Source of the DNA: Actinomycetota bacterium | GTDB taxonomy: Bacteria; Actinomycetota; Acidimicrobiia; Spongiisociales; ZC4RG35 | NCBI GenBank assembly: GCA_022615295.1 | Contig: JAKEHF010000212.1 | Location: forward strand, 1 to 14,356 | Direction: 5' to 3' | Length of the DNA stretch: 14,356 bases | In this document: one piece after another, positions 1 through 6,669 of the stretch | Numbering within the stretch: the first letter of the stretch is position 1 | Layout of the letters: every line of letters begins with the position of its first letter | Translations under genes and position numbers: made by a program | The notes under the pieces: model-generated | The model's database searches: none | What the model was told of the DNA's origin: nothing | The model's input: the letters and a program-made list of their open reading frames with translations, nothing else

Positions 1-380
1 GCGCCGGTGACTCCCAGGTCGAGCCGTTGATAGCCTTTGACATGAGCCGCCCTCTCCTCACCAGTCGGCACGGCCGCCTCGACCCGATCTAGACCGGCCG
101 CAGCCAGGGCCGAGGAGACCCCCGGGACGGGGAGGTCGTCCCAAGCCATGAAATTGGTGGCGTCGTGCCCGGAGGCTATCCCCACCACGGCCCGTGGAGC
201 GCCGTGACGGCTCACCGGACCATGGATCACGGCGCTCACCGACATCGCTCGCGATCGGAAGAGCGAGGTGAGCTCGACCGAGTCGAGCGCCGGGAGGCGA
301 TCCCCGGTGGGGGGCGGGTCGGGGATGACCGAGGTGAGGACGGCCCTGGCCACTCGGGCCAGGAAAAGGTCACGCTCCAC
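1..380 (-). CDS. lutC: Lactate utilization protein C, LUD domain (partial, C-terminus beyond window)
   Basis: Third subunit of the LutABC L-lactate oxidation complex, cytoplasmic, which converts L-lactate to pyruvate. The window holds about the first 126 codons; the 3' end lies beyond base 1. The start is GTG at 380-378, with a GGAGGGAG ribosome site in the end of lutB. The start overlaps the lutB stop (TGA at 372-370), so translation is probably coupled. Translation begins MERDLFLARVARAVL. It later contains AWDDLPVPGVSSALAAAGL and ends YQRLDLGVTG, which fit the LUD fold of LutC (family knowledge). LutC is normally a little over 200 residues, so more than half is present. This reading frame is open to the window edge. 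The function rests on family resemblance plus the lutA-lutB context. Confidence 0.85.
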   Translation of the reverse strand, partial: MERDLFLARVARAVLTSVIPDPPPTGDRLPALDSVELTSLFRSRAMSVSAVIHGPVSRHGAPRAVVGIASGHDATNFMAWDDLPVPGVSSALAAAGLDRVEAAVPTGEERAAHVKGYQRLDLGVTG

Positions 381-1764
381 GGTGCTCCCTCCACCACTCT
401 GCGAAGCTTGTCTTGGCCGGTCGGGGCAGGTCGCGGCTGGCAGTCCAACCCCGTGCCGGTCCGGGAAGCCGGCGGATCCAGCCCCTCACCGAGAAGGGCG
501 CGCTGAGACGCCGCGCCGTCCGTCGCAACCGCGCCCACCTGGCAGGCTCGACCGCCGCCCTGGTGTAGAGCCGCATGCCCCGGTTGAGCCAACCGGGAAG
601 ACGGCCCTCGGAGGCCGCCTGCTCGCGGAGGTGGAGGAGCATCGTGGGGATCCGGATCCCCACCGGGCACACCTCCTCACACGCCCCGCACAACGTTGAG
701 GCGTAGGGGAGGTCCCACCACGGGTCGGGGCCCATCAACCCAGGGGTGAGCACCGCCCCAACCGGTCCCGAGTAGACCGTGCCATACCCGTGGCCGCCGA
801 CAGTGCGAAACACCGGGCAGACGTTGAGACAGGCGCCGCAACGGATACAGGCGAGGATCTCCGCGGTTTCCCCGGCGAGGACGTCGCTCCTCCCGTTGTC
901 GATGATCACCACATGGACCTCGTCGGGACCATCGGGGTCTTGCGGTCGCCGGGGCCCGGTGATCACGGTGGTATAGACGGAGAGCCTTTGCCCGGTGGCG
1001 GACCTGGCCAGGGTCTCCAGGATCACCCCGGCCTCGTCCCACGACCCGACGATCCTCTCCATCCCGAGAAGCGCGATGTGGACCTTGGGCGCCGAGGTCA
1101 CCAGACGACCGTTCCCCTCGTTGGTCACCAGAACCAAAGACCCGGTGTCGGCTATGGCCATATTCACGCCGGAGATCCCGGCGTCGGCGGCGAGGAAGAC
1201 GCCGCGCAGCGTCTCCCGGGTATGACGGTTGAGCCTTATCGGGTCGTCGGTGTACTCGACTCCGAGCTTGTCGGCGAAGAGCCGGCCCACCTGTTGACGT
1301 GTCATGTGAAGCACGGGGGCGATGATGTGGCTCGGGGTGTCACCGGCGAGCTGGGTGATGTACTCGCCCAGATCCGTCTCGACCACGTCGATGCCGAGCG
1401 ACTCGAGATGAGAGTTGAGGCCGATCTCCTCGGAGACCATCGACTTCGACTTGGCCACCAAGGTCGACCCGGCGAGGAGCCCAGCGACGATCCGATTCGC
1501 CTCATCGGCGTCCCCGGCGAAGTGGACGCGGCAGCCGGCAGCGGTCGCCTCATCGGTGAACCGGGAGAGGAGACGATCGAGGTTGGCGAGCGAGCGGAGC
1601 CTGATGGCTCTGGCCCGCTTGCGTAGATCGTCGGCGATCGGCAGCTCGGCCAGGGCAAGACTCCTCGAGAGGGTGAACTGGCGCGCCCCCCTGTCCACGG
1701 CGGCGCCCTCCTCCGAGCCGACGATGGCCGCGGCTCGGCCCAGGAAGCCGACCGGCTGGCTCAT
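370..1764 (-). CDS. lutB: Lactate utilization iron-sulfur protein LutB
   Basis: Iron-sulfur, LUD-domain subunit of the LutABC lactate oxidation complex; it passes electrons from lactate oxidation to the respiratory chain. The 464-residue protein has an N-terminal LUD region (about residues 60-300, with ISGVNMAIADTGSLVLVTNEGN at about 197-218 as its best signature). A ferredoxin-like part follows with two cysteine clusters: CIRCGACLNVCP at 306-317 (Cys306, 309, 312, 316) and CGACEEVCP at 359-367. The basic C-terminal tail is typical. I chose ATG at 1764 rather than the upstream start at 1851 because it makes the standard four-base ATGA overlap with the lutA stop, and the extra 29 residues are low-complexity and Pro/Arg-rich. 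Length matches the family (about 470). Confidence 0.93.
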   Translation of the reverse strand: MSQPVGFLGRAAAIVGSEEGAAVDRGARQFTLSRSLALAELPIADDLRKRARAIRLRSLANLDRLLSRFTDEATAAGCRVHFAGDADEANRIVAGLLAGSTLVAKSKSMVSEEIGLNSHLESLGIDVVETDLGEYITQLAGDTPSHIIAPVLHMTRQQVGRLFADKLGVEYTDDPIRLNRHTRETLRGVFLAADAGISGVNMAIADTGSLVLVTNEGNGRLVTSAPKVHIALLGMERIVGSWDEAGVILETLARSATGQRLSVYTTVITGPRRPQDPDGPDEVHVVIIDNGRSDVLAGETAEILACIRCGACLNVCPVFRTVGGHGYGTVYSGPVGAVLTPGLMGPDPWWDLPYASTLCGACEEVCPVGIRIPTMLLHLREQAASEGRLPGWLNRGMRLYTRAAVEPARWARLRRTARRLSAPFSVRGWIRRLPGPARGWTASRDLPRPAKTSFAEWWREHRGA

Positions 1765-2483
1765 TCGCCGTCCCCGAGGAGCTCGGCGATGTGCTTGACC
1801 GCCACTGGGGATCCACGGCGACGCAGACCTCCCTGGAGATGGAGGAGGCATGACACGTCACCGCCGACGAGCATCTCCGCCTCCGACGCCTCGATCCGGT
1901 CGAGCTTGGCGTCCATGATCGCCGCCGACACCGGGGGCATCTCGATCGAGAACAGACCGCCGAAACCGCAGCACTCCCGGTCACCGTCCAATGGCAGACG
2001 CTCTACACCGTAGAGAAGACGGTCCGCGGTGCGGTCGAGACCCAGCCCGCGCAGACCGTGACACGAGTAGTGATAGACGATCCTGGCTCCATCGCTCGAA
2101 GCCCGGATGTGAGTGCCGACATCGTCCACCAGGAACTGGGTCAGCTCACGGACCCGGGCGGCGACACGTCTCGCCTGGTCCTCCCTCTCGGTGCCTTCGA
2201 ACAGACGGGGATAGTGGTGGATCATCATCTCAGCGCAGGAGCCCGACGGGACCACGACGGGGCCGGTGGTGGCGTCGAGCACGTCGAGCATGTGGGCCGC
2301 CATCTCTCGAGCCTGTTCGGTGTGGCCGGTGTTCATCGCCGGTTGGCCACAACACGTCTGACCCTCTGGGAACGAGACCCGGCAGCCCGACCTCTCCAGT
2401 GCCGACACCGTGGCCCGGCCCACTTGTGGCGTCATCGCATCGACGAGGCAGGTGACCACCAACTGGACCTGGGGCCCCGCCAT
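1761..2483 (-). CDS. lutA: Lactate utilization protein A, CCG-domain (Fe-S) oxidoreductase subunit
   Basis: First gene of the lut operon, related to the cysteine-rich CCG domains of glycolate oxidase GlcF and heterodisulfide reductase HdrB. Two CCG repeats are visible. The first is VVTCLVDAM...TCCGQPAMNTG near the N-terminus; the second is YHYSCHGLR...ECCGFGGLFS with a downstream DVSCLLHLQG. All cysteines expected to bind Fe-S are present. From ATG 2483 the protein has 240 residues, matching the family, and places the first cysteine about 12 residues in. A GTG at 2495 in the same frame adds MATL and is the alternative start. Neither has a clear ribosome site. The stop overlaps lutB by four bases. 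Confidence 0.9.
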   Translation of the reverse strand: MAGPQVQLVVTCLVDAMTPQVGRATVSALERSGCRVSFPEGQTCCGQPAMNTGHTEQAREMAAHMLDVLDATTGPVVVPSGSCAEMMIHHYPRLFEGTEREDQARRVAARVRELTQFLVDDVGTHIRASSDGARIVYHYSCHGLRGLGLDRTADRLLYGVERLPLDGDRECCGFGGLFSIEMPPVSAAIMDAKLDRIEASEAEMLVGGDVSCLLHLQGGLRRRGSPVAVKHIAELLGDGE

Positions 2484-2522
2484 AAGAGTGGCCACGTTAT
2501 CCCCTACCGTGACCTGCCGCCG
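2484..2522. promoter_or_regulatory. Compact divergent start region between lutA and the YczE-like gene
   Basis: Only 39 bp separate the lutA start (2483) from the plus-strand ATG at 2523, and the gap is 27 bp if lutA starts at GTG 2495. There is no room for two conventional promoters with leaders, so promoters must overlap the neighbouring coding regions or give leaderless mRNAs. I see no convincing -10/-35 pair, Shine-Dalgarno sequence or operator palindrome here. The role is inferred from position only. Confidence 0.4.
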
Positions 2523-3113
2523 ATGTTCCTACCCATCACCGGTGACCGGATCATCCAACGTCTCCTCAGACTCGTCATCGGGCTCATGCTGTTCGGGTTG
2601 GGCATCCGGCTCATGCTGGCCTCGGGTCTCGGGGTGCCACCTTGGGACGTCCTGCACCAGGGGTTGGCCGTGCGTCTCGGGCTGACCGTGGGGTTGTGGT
2701 CGATCATCGTCTCGATGGTCGTGCTCCTCCTCTGGCTGCCCCTCGGTGAACGGTACGGGGTGGGCACCATCGCCAACGCAGTGATCATCGGTGCCACCAT
2801 CGATCTCACCGCCTCCGTCGTCCCCCTGCCGGGCGCCACCACCCATGCCGTGCTCCTCCTCGGGATGGGGATCCTCGTCATCGGGATGGCGAGCGGTGTG
2901 TACATCGGCGCCAATCTCGGCCCCGGCCCACGTGACGGGTTGATGACCGGCATCGCCCGCAGGGGCCCCTCGATACGTCTCACCCGTGGGTCGATCGAGG
3001 TGACGGTCCTGGTGGCCGGATGGCTGCTTGGTGGCACCTTTGGCGTGGGCACTGTCGCCTTCGCACTCCTCATCGGACCGCTGGTCCAGTTCTTCCTGCA
3101 TCGCTGGCCTTGA
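2523..3113 (+). CDS. YczE/YitT-like integral membrane protein
   Basis: A 196-residue polytopic membrane protein with about five hydrophobic segments: roughly 15-35, 57-75, 82-100, 108-130 and 158-190. Two related Gly/Pro loops, LGVPPWDVLHQGLA (36-49) and NLGPGPRDGLMTGIARR (131-147), each follow a membrane segment, as in the YczE/YyaS/YitT family. The substrate of that family is not established, so no transport function is assigned. The open frame extends back to 2058 antisense to lutA, but the real start is ATG 2523: upstream residues are low-quality shadow sequence, and the amphipathic start leads straight into the first helix. No strong ribosome site precedes it. A hairpin overlaps its stop codon. 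Confidence 0.8.
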   Translation: MFLPITGDRIIQRLLRLVIGLMLFGLGIRLMLASGLGVPPWDVLHQGLAVRLGLTVGLWSIIVSMVVLLLWLPLGERYGVGTIANAVIIGATIDLTASVVPLPGATTHAVLLLGMGILVIGMASGVYIGANLGPGPRDGLMTGIARRGPSIRLTRGSIEVTVLVAGWLLGGTFGVGTVAFALLIGPLVQFFLHRWP

Positions 3114-3143
3114 CGTCTTCTTGAGCATGTGATGAGGACGTCA
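3111..3143 (+). terminator. Hairpin overlapping the stop codon of the YczE-like gene
   Basis: TGACGTCTTC (3111-3120) pairs with GAGGACGTCA (3134-3143): ten base pairs including one G-U wobble, with a 13-base loop. The stem includes the gene's TGA stop. There is no T-run, so this may be an actinobacterial-style U-poor terminator, or a regulatory site for the gene starting at 3186. The pairing is directly visible; the role is inferred. Confidence 0.4.
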
Positions 3144-3185
3144 TGAGCCGCCATGCCGCATCCTGGCCACATAAGGAGGTCAGAG

Positions 3186-3302
3186 ATGACAAGGAAGATG
3201 CTTGGCCTCTTCGCAACGATCGTGGCCGCCCTCGCAGTGGTCGGTGTGGCCTGGGCCAGCGATGACAAGGCCTCGGTAGGAGCTCGACCGAGGCGAGCGT
3301 GA
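3186..3302 (+). CDS. Signal-peptide ORF, probable 5' part of a frameshifted exported protein
   Basis: A 38-codon ORF with one of the best ribosome sites in the window (AAGGAGGT at 3173-3180, six bases before ATG). It encodes MTRKMLGLFATIVAALAVVG followed by VAWASDDKAS: a positively charged start, a hydrophobic core and an AWA-S signal peptidase I-like cleavage site. After the signal peptide it runs only about 14 residues (ending VGARPRRA) before TGA at 3300-3302. The next ORF, in another frame, opens with a GTG that overlaps this stop (GTGA at 3299-3302). One inserted base between about 3266 and 3299 would fuse the signal peptide to the downstream domain. I read it as the leader of a single exported protein split by mutation, by sequencing error or, less likely, by programmed frameshifting. 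Confidence 0.65.
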   Translation: MTRKMLGLFATIVAALAVVGVAWASDDKASVGARPRRA

Positions 3303-3841
3303 CTGCATCGGCGGAGGCAGCGGAGACGTCGTCACTCGGCGTGGACGGCTCGGTCGACGTCGAGACGGATGTGACGGCCGCCATCACGGGCGCCACCGTG
3401 ACCACGACCGGCGACACCACGGCGACCATCGCCGACGACACCACGGCGACGAGTGTCGACGACGATGACGAGGACGATGACAGGGTCGGCGCCGGGGGCG
3501 AGCTGATCGTGACCAGCGCCGGGACCTTCCAGGTGCCCGGTGTGGGCACCGTGACCATCGACATCGATGGGGGCTCCCTGATCCTGGTCGAGGTGAACGC
3601 CCCGGAGGGAGGCACGGAGACCACCGTGATCCCCACAGTGGGGGGCACGGTCACAGACGGTGTCGAGGGTGGTGAGGTGACCTATCTGTCCGCAGTCCCC
3701 GCCCCTGGATTCGCCCTCGAGATCGAAGACGCCGGCCCACCAGGGGTCCGGGTCGAGTTCCAAAGCGTGACCATCCAGATCGAGGTCCGCGCCGAGTGGG
3801 TCGACGGGCGTCTCGAGGTCGAGATCGACACTGACGACTGA
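3299..3841 (+). CDS. Acidic Thr/Asp-rich protein, probable exported domain missing its own signal peptide
   Basis: No recognised family. The 180-residue product is very acidic. Residues 1-62 are a low-complexity Thr/Ala/Asp linker (TATIADDTTATSVDDDDEDD). Residues 65-180 look like a beta-rich domain with alternating hydrophobic residues (ELIVTSAGTFQVPGVGTVTI, FQSVTIQIEVRAEWVDGRLE) and an acidic tail, EIDTDD. There are no cysteines or membrane segments. The Thr-rich linker and beta-rich domain are typical of exported actinobacterial proteins, but this frame has no export signal; the signal peptide sits just upstream in another frame. The GTG start at 3299 is simply the first in-frame start after an upstream TGA (3263-3265). 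The true protein probably starts at 3186. Confidence 0.6.
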   Translation: MTASAEAAETSSLGVDGSVDVETDVTAAITGATVTTTGDTTATIADDTTATSVDDDDEDDDRVGAGGELIVTSAGTFQVPGVGTVTIDIDGGSLILVEVNAPEGGTETTVIPTVGGTVTDGVEGGEVTYLSAVPAPGFALEIEDAGPPGVRVEFQSVTIQIEVRAEWVDGRLEVEIDTDD

Positions 3842-3959
3842 CCACCCGGCGCGGACCCTGTGCGGGAACCTGAGATCCGTGAGACGCTATTGCCGTCTCG
3901 CCGAGCTTTCTCGAGAGAGTTAGGTGCCCTATGGGGTGCCGTACTACCTGAGGTACGCC
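3842..3959. other. Convergent intergenic region with two hairpins
   Basis: This gap separates the acidic-protein gene (plus) from the small exported-protein gene (minus). GAGACG (3881-3886) pairs with CGTCTC (3894-3899) around a seven-base loop. CTGAGG (3948-3953) pairs with CCTCAG (3958-3963) around TACG, and this second stem includes the stop codon of the minus-strand gene. TCTCGAGA at about 3910 is a short palindrome. The hairpins may end transcription from both sides. No T-run follows either stem, so terminator function is a guess. I see no gene here. Confidence 0.4.
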
Positions 3960-4364
3960 TCAGAAGTAGTGGCGGACGAAGGACCCCTCCTCGGGGAGCT
4001 CCTCACAGAACACCTCGGCGTCCGCCAATGCGGCGAGACGGGCCTCGAGCACGTCGATCAACTCGGTCTTGATCGCGATGCGGTGCCCGATCATCGTCGC
4101 CAGGTTGTCACGCCCCGCCTCTTCGGCCTCGGCCTGTTTCACTTCGAGCCAGGCGATCGAGCCCCTGGTGTCCGCGTCCCCCTGGATCCTGGCCAGCCGT
4201 TCCTCGACCCGCTCGATGTGGTCGGGCACGTTCTCGCAGAATCGCTCGAGACGGGGACGATGTCGTTCCCCGGTCTCCTCCGTCTGAGCCATCGCCGGCA
4301 CCGAAGTCCCCAGGACCATGGCCGCCACGAGACCCGTTGTGAGACCGACTCGTTTCAGTGACAT
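3960..4364 (-). CDS. Small exported helical protein with two cysteines
   Basis: No known family recognised. The 134-residue product has a signal peptide, MSLKRVGLTTGLVAAMVLGT then SVPAMA-QTEE, with an AMA cleavage site near residue 26. The mature part is charged and predicted mostly helical: HIERVEERLARIQGDADTRG and WLEVKQAEAEEAGRDNLATM have heptad-like hydrophobic spacing. Two cysteines, in RFCENVP (Cys43) and EVFCEELPEEG (Cys120), lie at either end of the helical part and could form a disulfide once exported. ATG 4364 has a strong AGGAGG ribosome site. It lies downstream of the histidine kinase on the same strand, 47 bp away, but has its own candidate response-regulator box, so it may be a regulated output or an accessory sensor of the two-component system. 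Confidence 0.75.
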   Translation of the reverse strand: MSLKRVGLTTGLVAAMVLGTSVPAMAQTEETGERHRPRLERFCENVPDHIERVEERLARIQGDADTRGSIAWLEVKQAEAEEAGRDNLATMIGHRIAIKTELIDVLEARLAALADAEVFCEELPEEGSFVRHYF

Positions 4365-4384
4365 CCTCTACCTCCTGTCTGGAA

Positions 4385-4432
4385 CCGAATGTCAGACCTG
4401 ATGTTCGGCATTCACTCTGTGGGAACTCTGTG
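4385..4432 (-). promoter_or_regulatory. Promoter of the small exported protein with a candidate response-regulator box
   Basis: On the minus strand CACAGAG-TTCC-CACAGAG spans 4432-4415; the full unit CACAGAGT recurs with an 11-bp period, as at OmpR/PhoB-class binding sites. The -10-like GACATT occupies 4393-4388, starting 22 bases beyond the repeat, which puts the transcript start near 4381, ahead of the ribosome site. An imperfect 24-bp palindrome (CCGAA at 4385-4389, TTCGG at 4404-4408, two central mismatches per arm) covers this -10. The same arrangement lies before the response regulator gene. The repeats are visible; the promoter assignment is inferred. Confidence 0.45.
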
Positions 4433-5815
4433 ACCAGCATGAGGGCCTGGTGAGGGCAGACGAACGGTGACAGTGGCCCCTCCCCCGGGGGTGTCGCCGA
4501 TCAGCAGGCTGCCACCGTGGATCCGGGTCTGCTGGACGGCCAGGGCCATGCCCAGCCCACTCCCACCCTCCCTGGCGCTGGTGCCCCGTGTGAATCTCCC
4601 CAGCACCTTCTCGCGCTCGGACGGCTCGATACCGGGACCGCGGTCCGAGACGGTGAGGACCACGCCCTCCCTGCCTTCGTCGAGACCGACCACGATCTCG
4701 GCGCCGGTCTCGTCACGACGACCGTGGGTGGCAGCGTTGACCACCAGGTTGTCGACCATCAGACGCAGACCCTCGGCCCAACCCATCACCATCACCGGGT
4801 CGTCGGGGAGTCTCAGCTCGATGGAGGCGGCGGGGAAGTTGCGACGCACGCCTGCCACGGCCTGGGTCACCAGGTCGGCGAGATCGACCCTCTCGAACGC
4901 CTCGGGACCGGTGAGGTCGCCCCTGGCCAGCTGGCGGAGTGATTCGAGGAGACCCACGATGCGCCGATGCTCGCTGACCAGGTCCTGGATCACCGCTTCC
5001 CGCTCCTCGGTATCGGGGTGGGTGCTGAGAAGCTCGAGATTGGCCCCGATGCTGGTCAGCGGGGTGCGGAGCTCGTGAGCAGCGGCGGCGGCGAAGACTC
5101 GAGCCGCTTCCAGGGTCTGCTCCTTCTCCATGCTGGCCCCGCGGAGACGACCGAGCATGGCATCGAACGACTCGGCCAGCTCGCTGACCTCACGTGGCGC
5201 CGGGTCCCCGGACACCCTTACGTCGAGGTCGTCGGTGCCCGCGATCCCCTCAGCGGCGCGTCTCAGACGTGCCAGCGGGGCCAGTGCACCGGCTGCGGCC
5301 GCCCAGCCAGCAAGGCCGAACAGGATGGCCCCGGCGATCACGAGACGGCGGAGCCGAAGCTTGAGGAGTTGGTAGACCTCGTCGGCCTCGGCCAACGACA
5401 ACGCCACCTCCATCCGCGGCTGGCCGCCACCGGCAGGCAGCGGCTCGACCTCACGGGTCAGCACCCGATAACGGCTCGCCTCTCCGCTGGTCGTGCTGTA
5501 CCCGGGCGAGGCCGAGGGAAGGGACAGATAGTCGGCGGGGCCGGCCTCGATGCGAACCCGGTCGCCCTGCCAAACCCGGATTGCCGTGGCCGAGGTGAGG
5601 AGCTGCTCCGAGGCCAGCGACTCGAGCAGGGGTCGTTGCAGCCTGGCCGCCCGCAACGCCGGTTGGGCGAGAAGGGTGTGCTGGCTGTCGAGGACGGAGT
5701 CGATCGACGAGAGTTGGTCGGCGCGAAACAGGTTGAGGACAACCACCACCCCGGCGACCATCACCACGGTCGTGCTTAGGGCGGTGAGAAGGGCAACCCG
5801 AAGACGGAGGCTCAT
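4412..5815 (-). CDS. Membrane sensor histidine kinase (HAMP, HisKA, HATPase)
   Basis: Partner of the upstream response regulator; it senses an unknown envelope signal and phosphorylates the regulator. The 467-residue product has a first membrane helix at about 8-30, an extracytoplasmic sensor region at about 31-155, a second helix at about 157-178, and a HAMP domain (about 178-230, containing APLARLRRAAEG). The dimerisation/phosphoacceptor helix is AAAAHELRTPLTS, with the phosphorylated His at 247. The ATPase domain has an N box, DNLVVNAATHG (355-365), a G1 box, DRGPGIE (391-397), an F-box-like GRFTRG and a G2 box, GGSGLGMALA (417-426). All catalytic boxes are intact. ATG at 5815 gives an ATGA overlap with the regulator stop; the long in-frame extension to 6568 is a shadow of the regulator gene. 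Confidence 0.93.
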   Translation of the reverse strand: MSLRLRVALLTALSTTVVMVAGVVVVLNLFRADQLSSIDSVLDSQHTLLAQPALRAARLQRPLLESLASEQLLTSATAIRVWQGDRVRIEAGPADYLSLPSASPGYSTTSGEASRYRVLTREVEPLPAGGGQPRMEVALSLAEADEVYQLLKLRLRRLVIAGAILFGLAGWAAAAGALAPLARLRRAAEGIAGTDDLDVRVSGDPAPREVSELAESFDAMLGRLRGASMEKEQTLEAARVFAAAAAHELRTPLTSIGANLELLSTHPDTEEREAVIQDLVSEHRRIVGLLESLRQLARGDLTGPEAFERVDLADLVTQAVAGVRRNFPAASIELRLPDDPVMVMGWAEGLRLMVDNLVVNAATHGRRDETGAEIVVGLDEGREGVVLTVSDRGPGIEPSEREKVLGRFTRGTSAREGGSGLGMALAVQQTRIHGGSLLIGDTPGGGATVTVRLPSPGPHAGHRVPTE

Positions 5816-6483
5816 GGTCTGAGCACGAAGCCGACGCCCCTCACGGTGTGGATGACCCGTGTCTCGCCGGGTCGCTCCAGCTTGCGTCTCAGATACCCGA
5901 CGAAGACGTCGACGACATTGGTGTTCACCTCGAAGTCGTAGCCCCATACCAATTCGAGGAGCCGCTCCCTGGTGAGGACGATCCCCTGGTTGCGCATCAG
6001 GGTCTCGAGAAGATGGAACTCCCGTTTGGTTAGCTCCACGTCCCTCTGGCCGCGTCTCACCTGACGTCGCGCCGTGTCCACCCTGAGGTCTCCGGCGACG
6101 AGCACGGTGGCCTCCGACTCGGGCCGACGTCTCAACAGGGCGTTGAGACGGGCCACCAGCTCGGCGACGGCGAAAGGCTTGACCATGTAGTCGTCGGCAC
6201 CCGCCTCGAGACCGGTCACCCGGTCCCCGATCTCCACCCGTGCGGAGAGGATGCAGATGGGCACGTCGTTGCCGTCGGCGCGGAGACGCCGGACCACCTC
6301 GACCCCGTCCACACCGGGGAGACCGACGTCGAGCACCACCACGTCGGGCTCCATGGAGACAGTCCGGTCCAATGCCTGCTCGCCGTCGGCAACCGCCACC
6401 ACGTCGAAGCCCTCGAGACGAAGGCTTCTCTCCAACACGGTGCGTATCGACCGGTCGTCGTCGACCACGAGGACAGTCGGCAT
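5812..6483 (-). CDS. OmpR/PhoB-family response regulator
   Basis: A two-component transcription factor of 223 residues. The receiver domain (1-118) has the acidic pocket VVDDD (Asp8-10), the phosphoacceptor Asp52 in VVVLDVGLPGVDG, a Ser at 80 in place of the common Thr, and Lys102 in MVKPF. The winged-helix domain (about 127-223) shows ELTKREFHLLETLMRNQGIV, TRERLLELVWGYDFEVNTN and VGYLRRKLE...HTVRGVGFVL, as expected for the OmpR class. MPTVLVVDDD at 6483 is the natural start: the frame extends to 7140, but that is an antisense extension over nrdJ. No good ribosome site precedes it, and the -10-like element lies directly upstream, so the transcript may be leaderless. The layout recalls MprA/MprB, but orthology cannot be claimed. 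Confidence 0.93.
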   Translation of the reverse strand: MPTVLVVDDDRSIRTVLERSLRLEGFDVVAVADGEQALDRTVSMEPDVVVLDVGLPGVDGVEVVRRLRADGNDVPICILSARVEIGDRVTGLEAGADDYMVKPFAVAELVARLNALLRRRPESEATVLVAGDLRVDTARRQVRRGQRDVELTKREFHLLETLMRNQGIVLTRERLLELVWGYDFEVNTNVVDVFVGYLRRKLERPGETRVIHTVRGVGFVLRP

Positions 6484-6534
6484 CCCGATGATTCTGGCCG
6501 GACCGAGACCCGGCAACCATGAGGGTTCCATGAG
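6484..6534 (-). promoter_or_regulatory. Response-regulator promoter with candidate autoregulatory direct repeat
   Basis: On the minus strand CTCATGG-AACC-CTCATGG spans 6534-6517: two identical seven-base units with an 11-bp period. The -10-like CAGAAT at 6496-6491 starts 21 bases beyond the repeat, and a transcript starting about seven bases later would begin at the ATG (6483), giving a leaderless message. The box shares the pattern CnCAnnG-nnCC-CnCAnnG with the one before the small exported-protein gene. The sequences are visible; binding is inferred. Confidence 0.45.
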
Positions 6535-6640
6535 ATCGCGAAAAGTGCCTCGCCCGAGGGCATCCCATCGACGGGCAGCGCCCTTATCCTCGTCGTCACT
6601 TCCCCCAGCGCCAGGTGTTGCGACGTGCCCGGGCCGGTGC

Positions 6641-6669
6641 TTGACGGCTGACACGCGTGTAACTACAGT
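6641..6669 (+). promoter_or_regulatory. nrdJ promoter, -35 TTGACG / -10 TACAGT
   Basis: TTGACG (6641-6646) is followed after exactly 17 bases by TACAGT (6664-6669), a close match to a housekeeping sigma-factor promoter. It would start transcription near 6676, leaving a leader of about 144 bases before the nrdJ ATG. The -10 lies inside the first NrdR-like palindrome, which fits repression by promoter occlusion. Confidence 0.7.

Noticed and set aside
790..1626. Plus-strand ORF opposite lutB
   Set aside because: Low-complexity Gly/Asp/His/Pro shadow of lutB with no family signature.
3941..3963. Insertion-sequence end or att site near the convergent hairpins
   Set aside because: Only short hairpins; no target duplication, transposase or tRNA adjacent.
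5816..6568. N-terminal extension of the histidine kinase frame
   Set aside because: It lies wholly over the response regulator in another frame, is Arg/Gly-rich low-complexity sequence, and the ATGA overlap gives a natural start at 5815.
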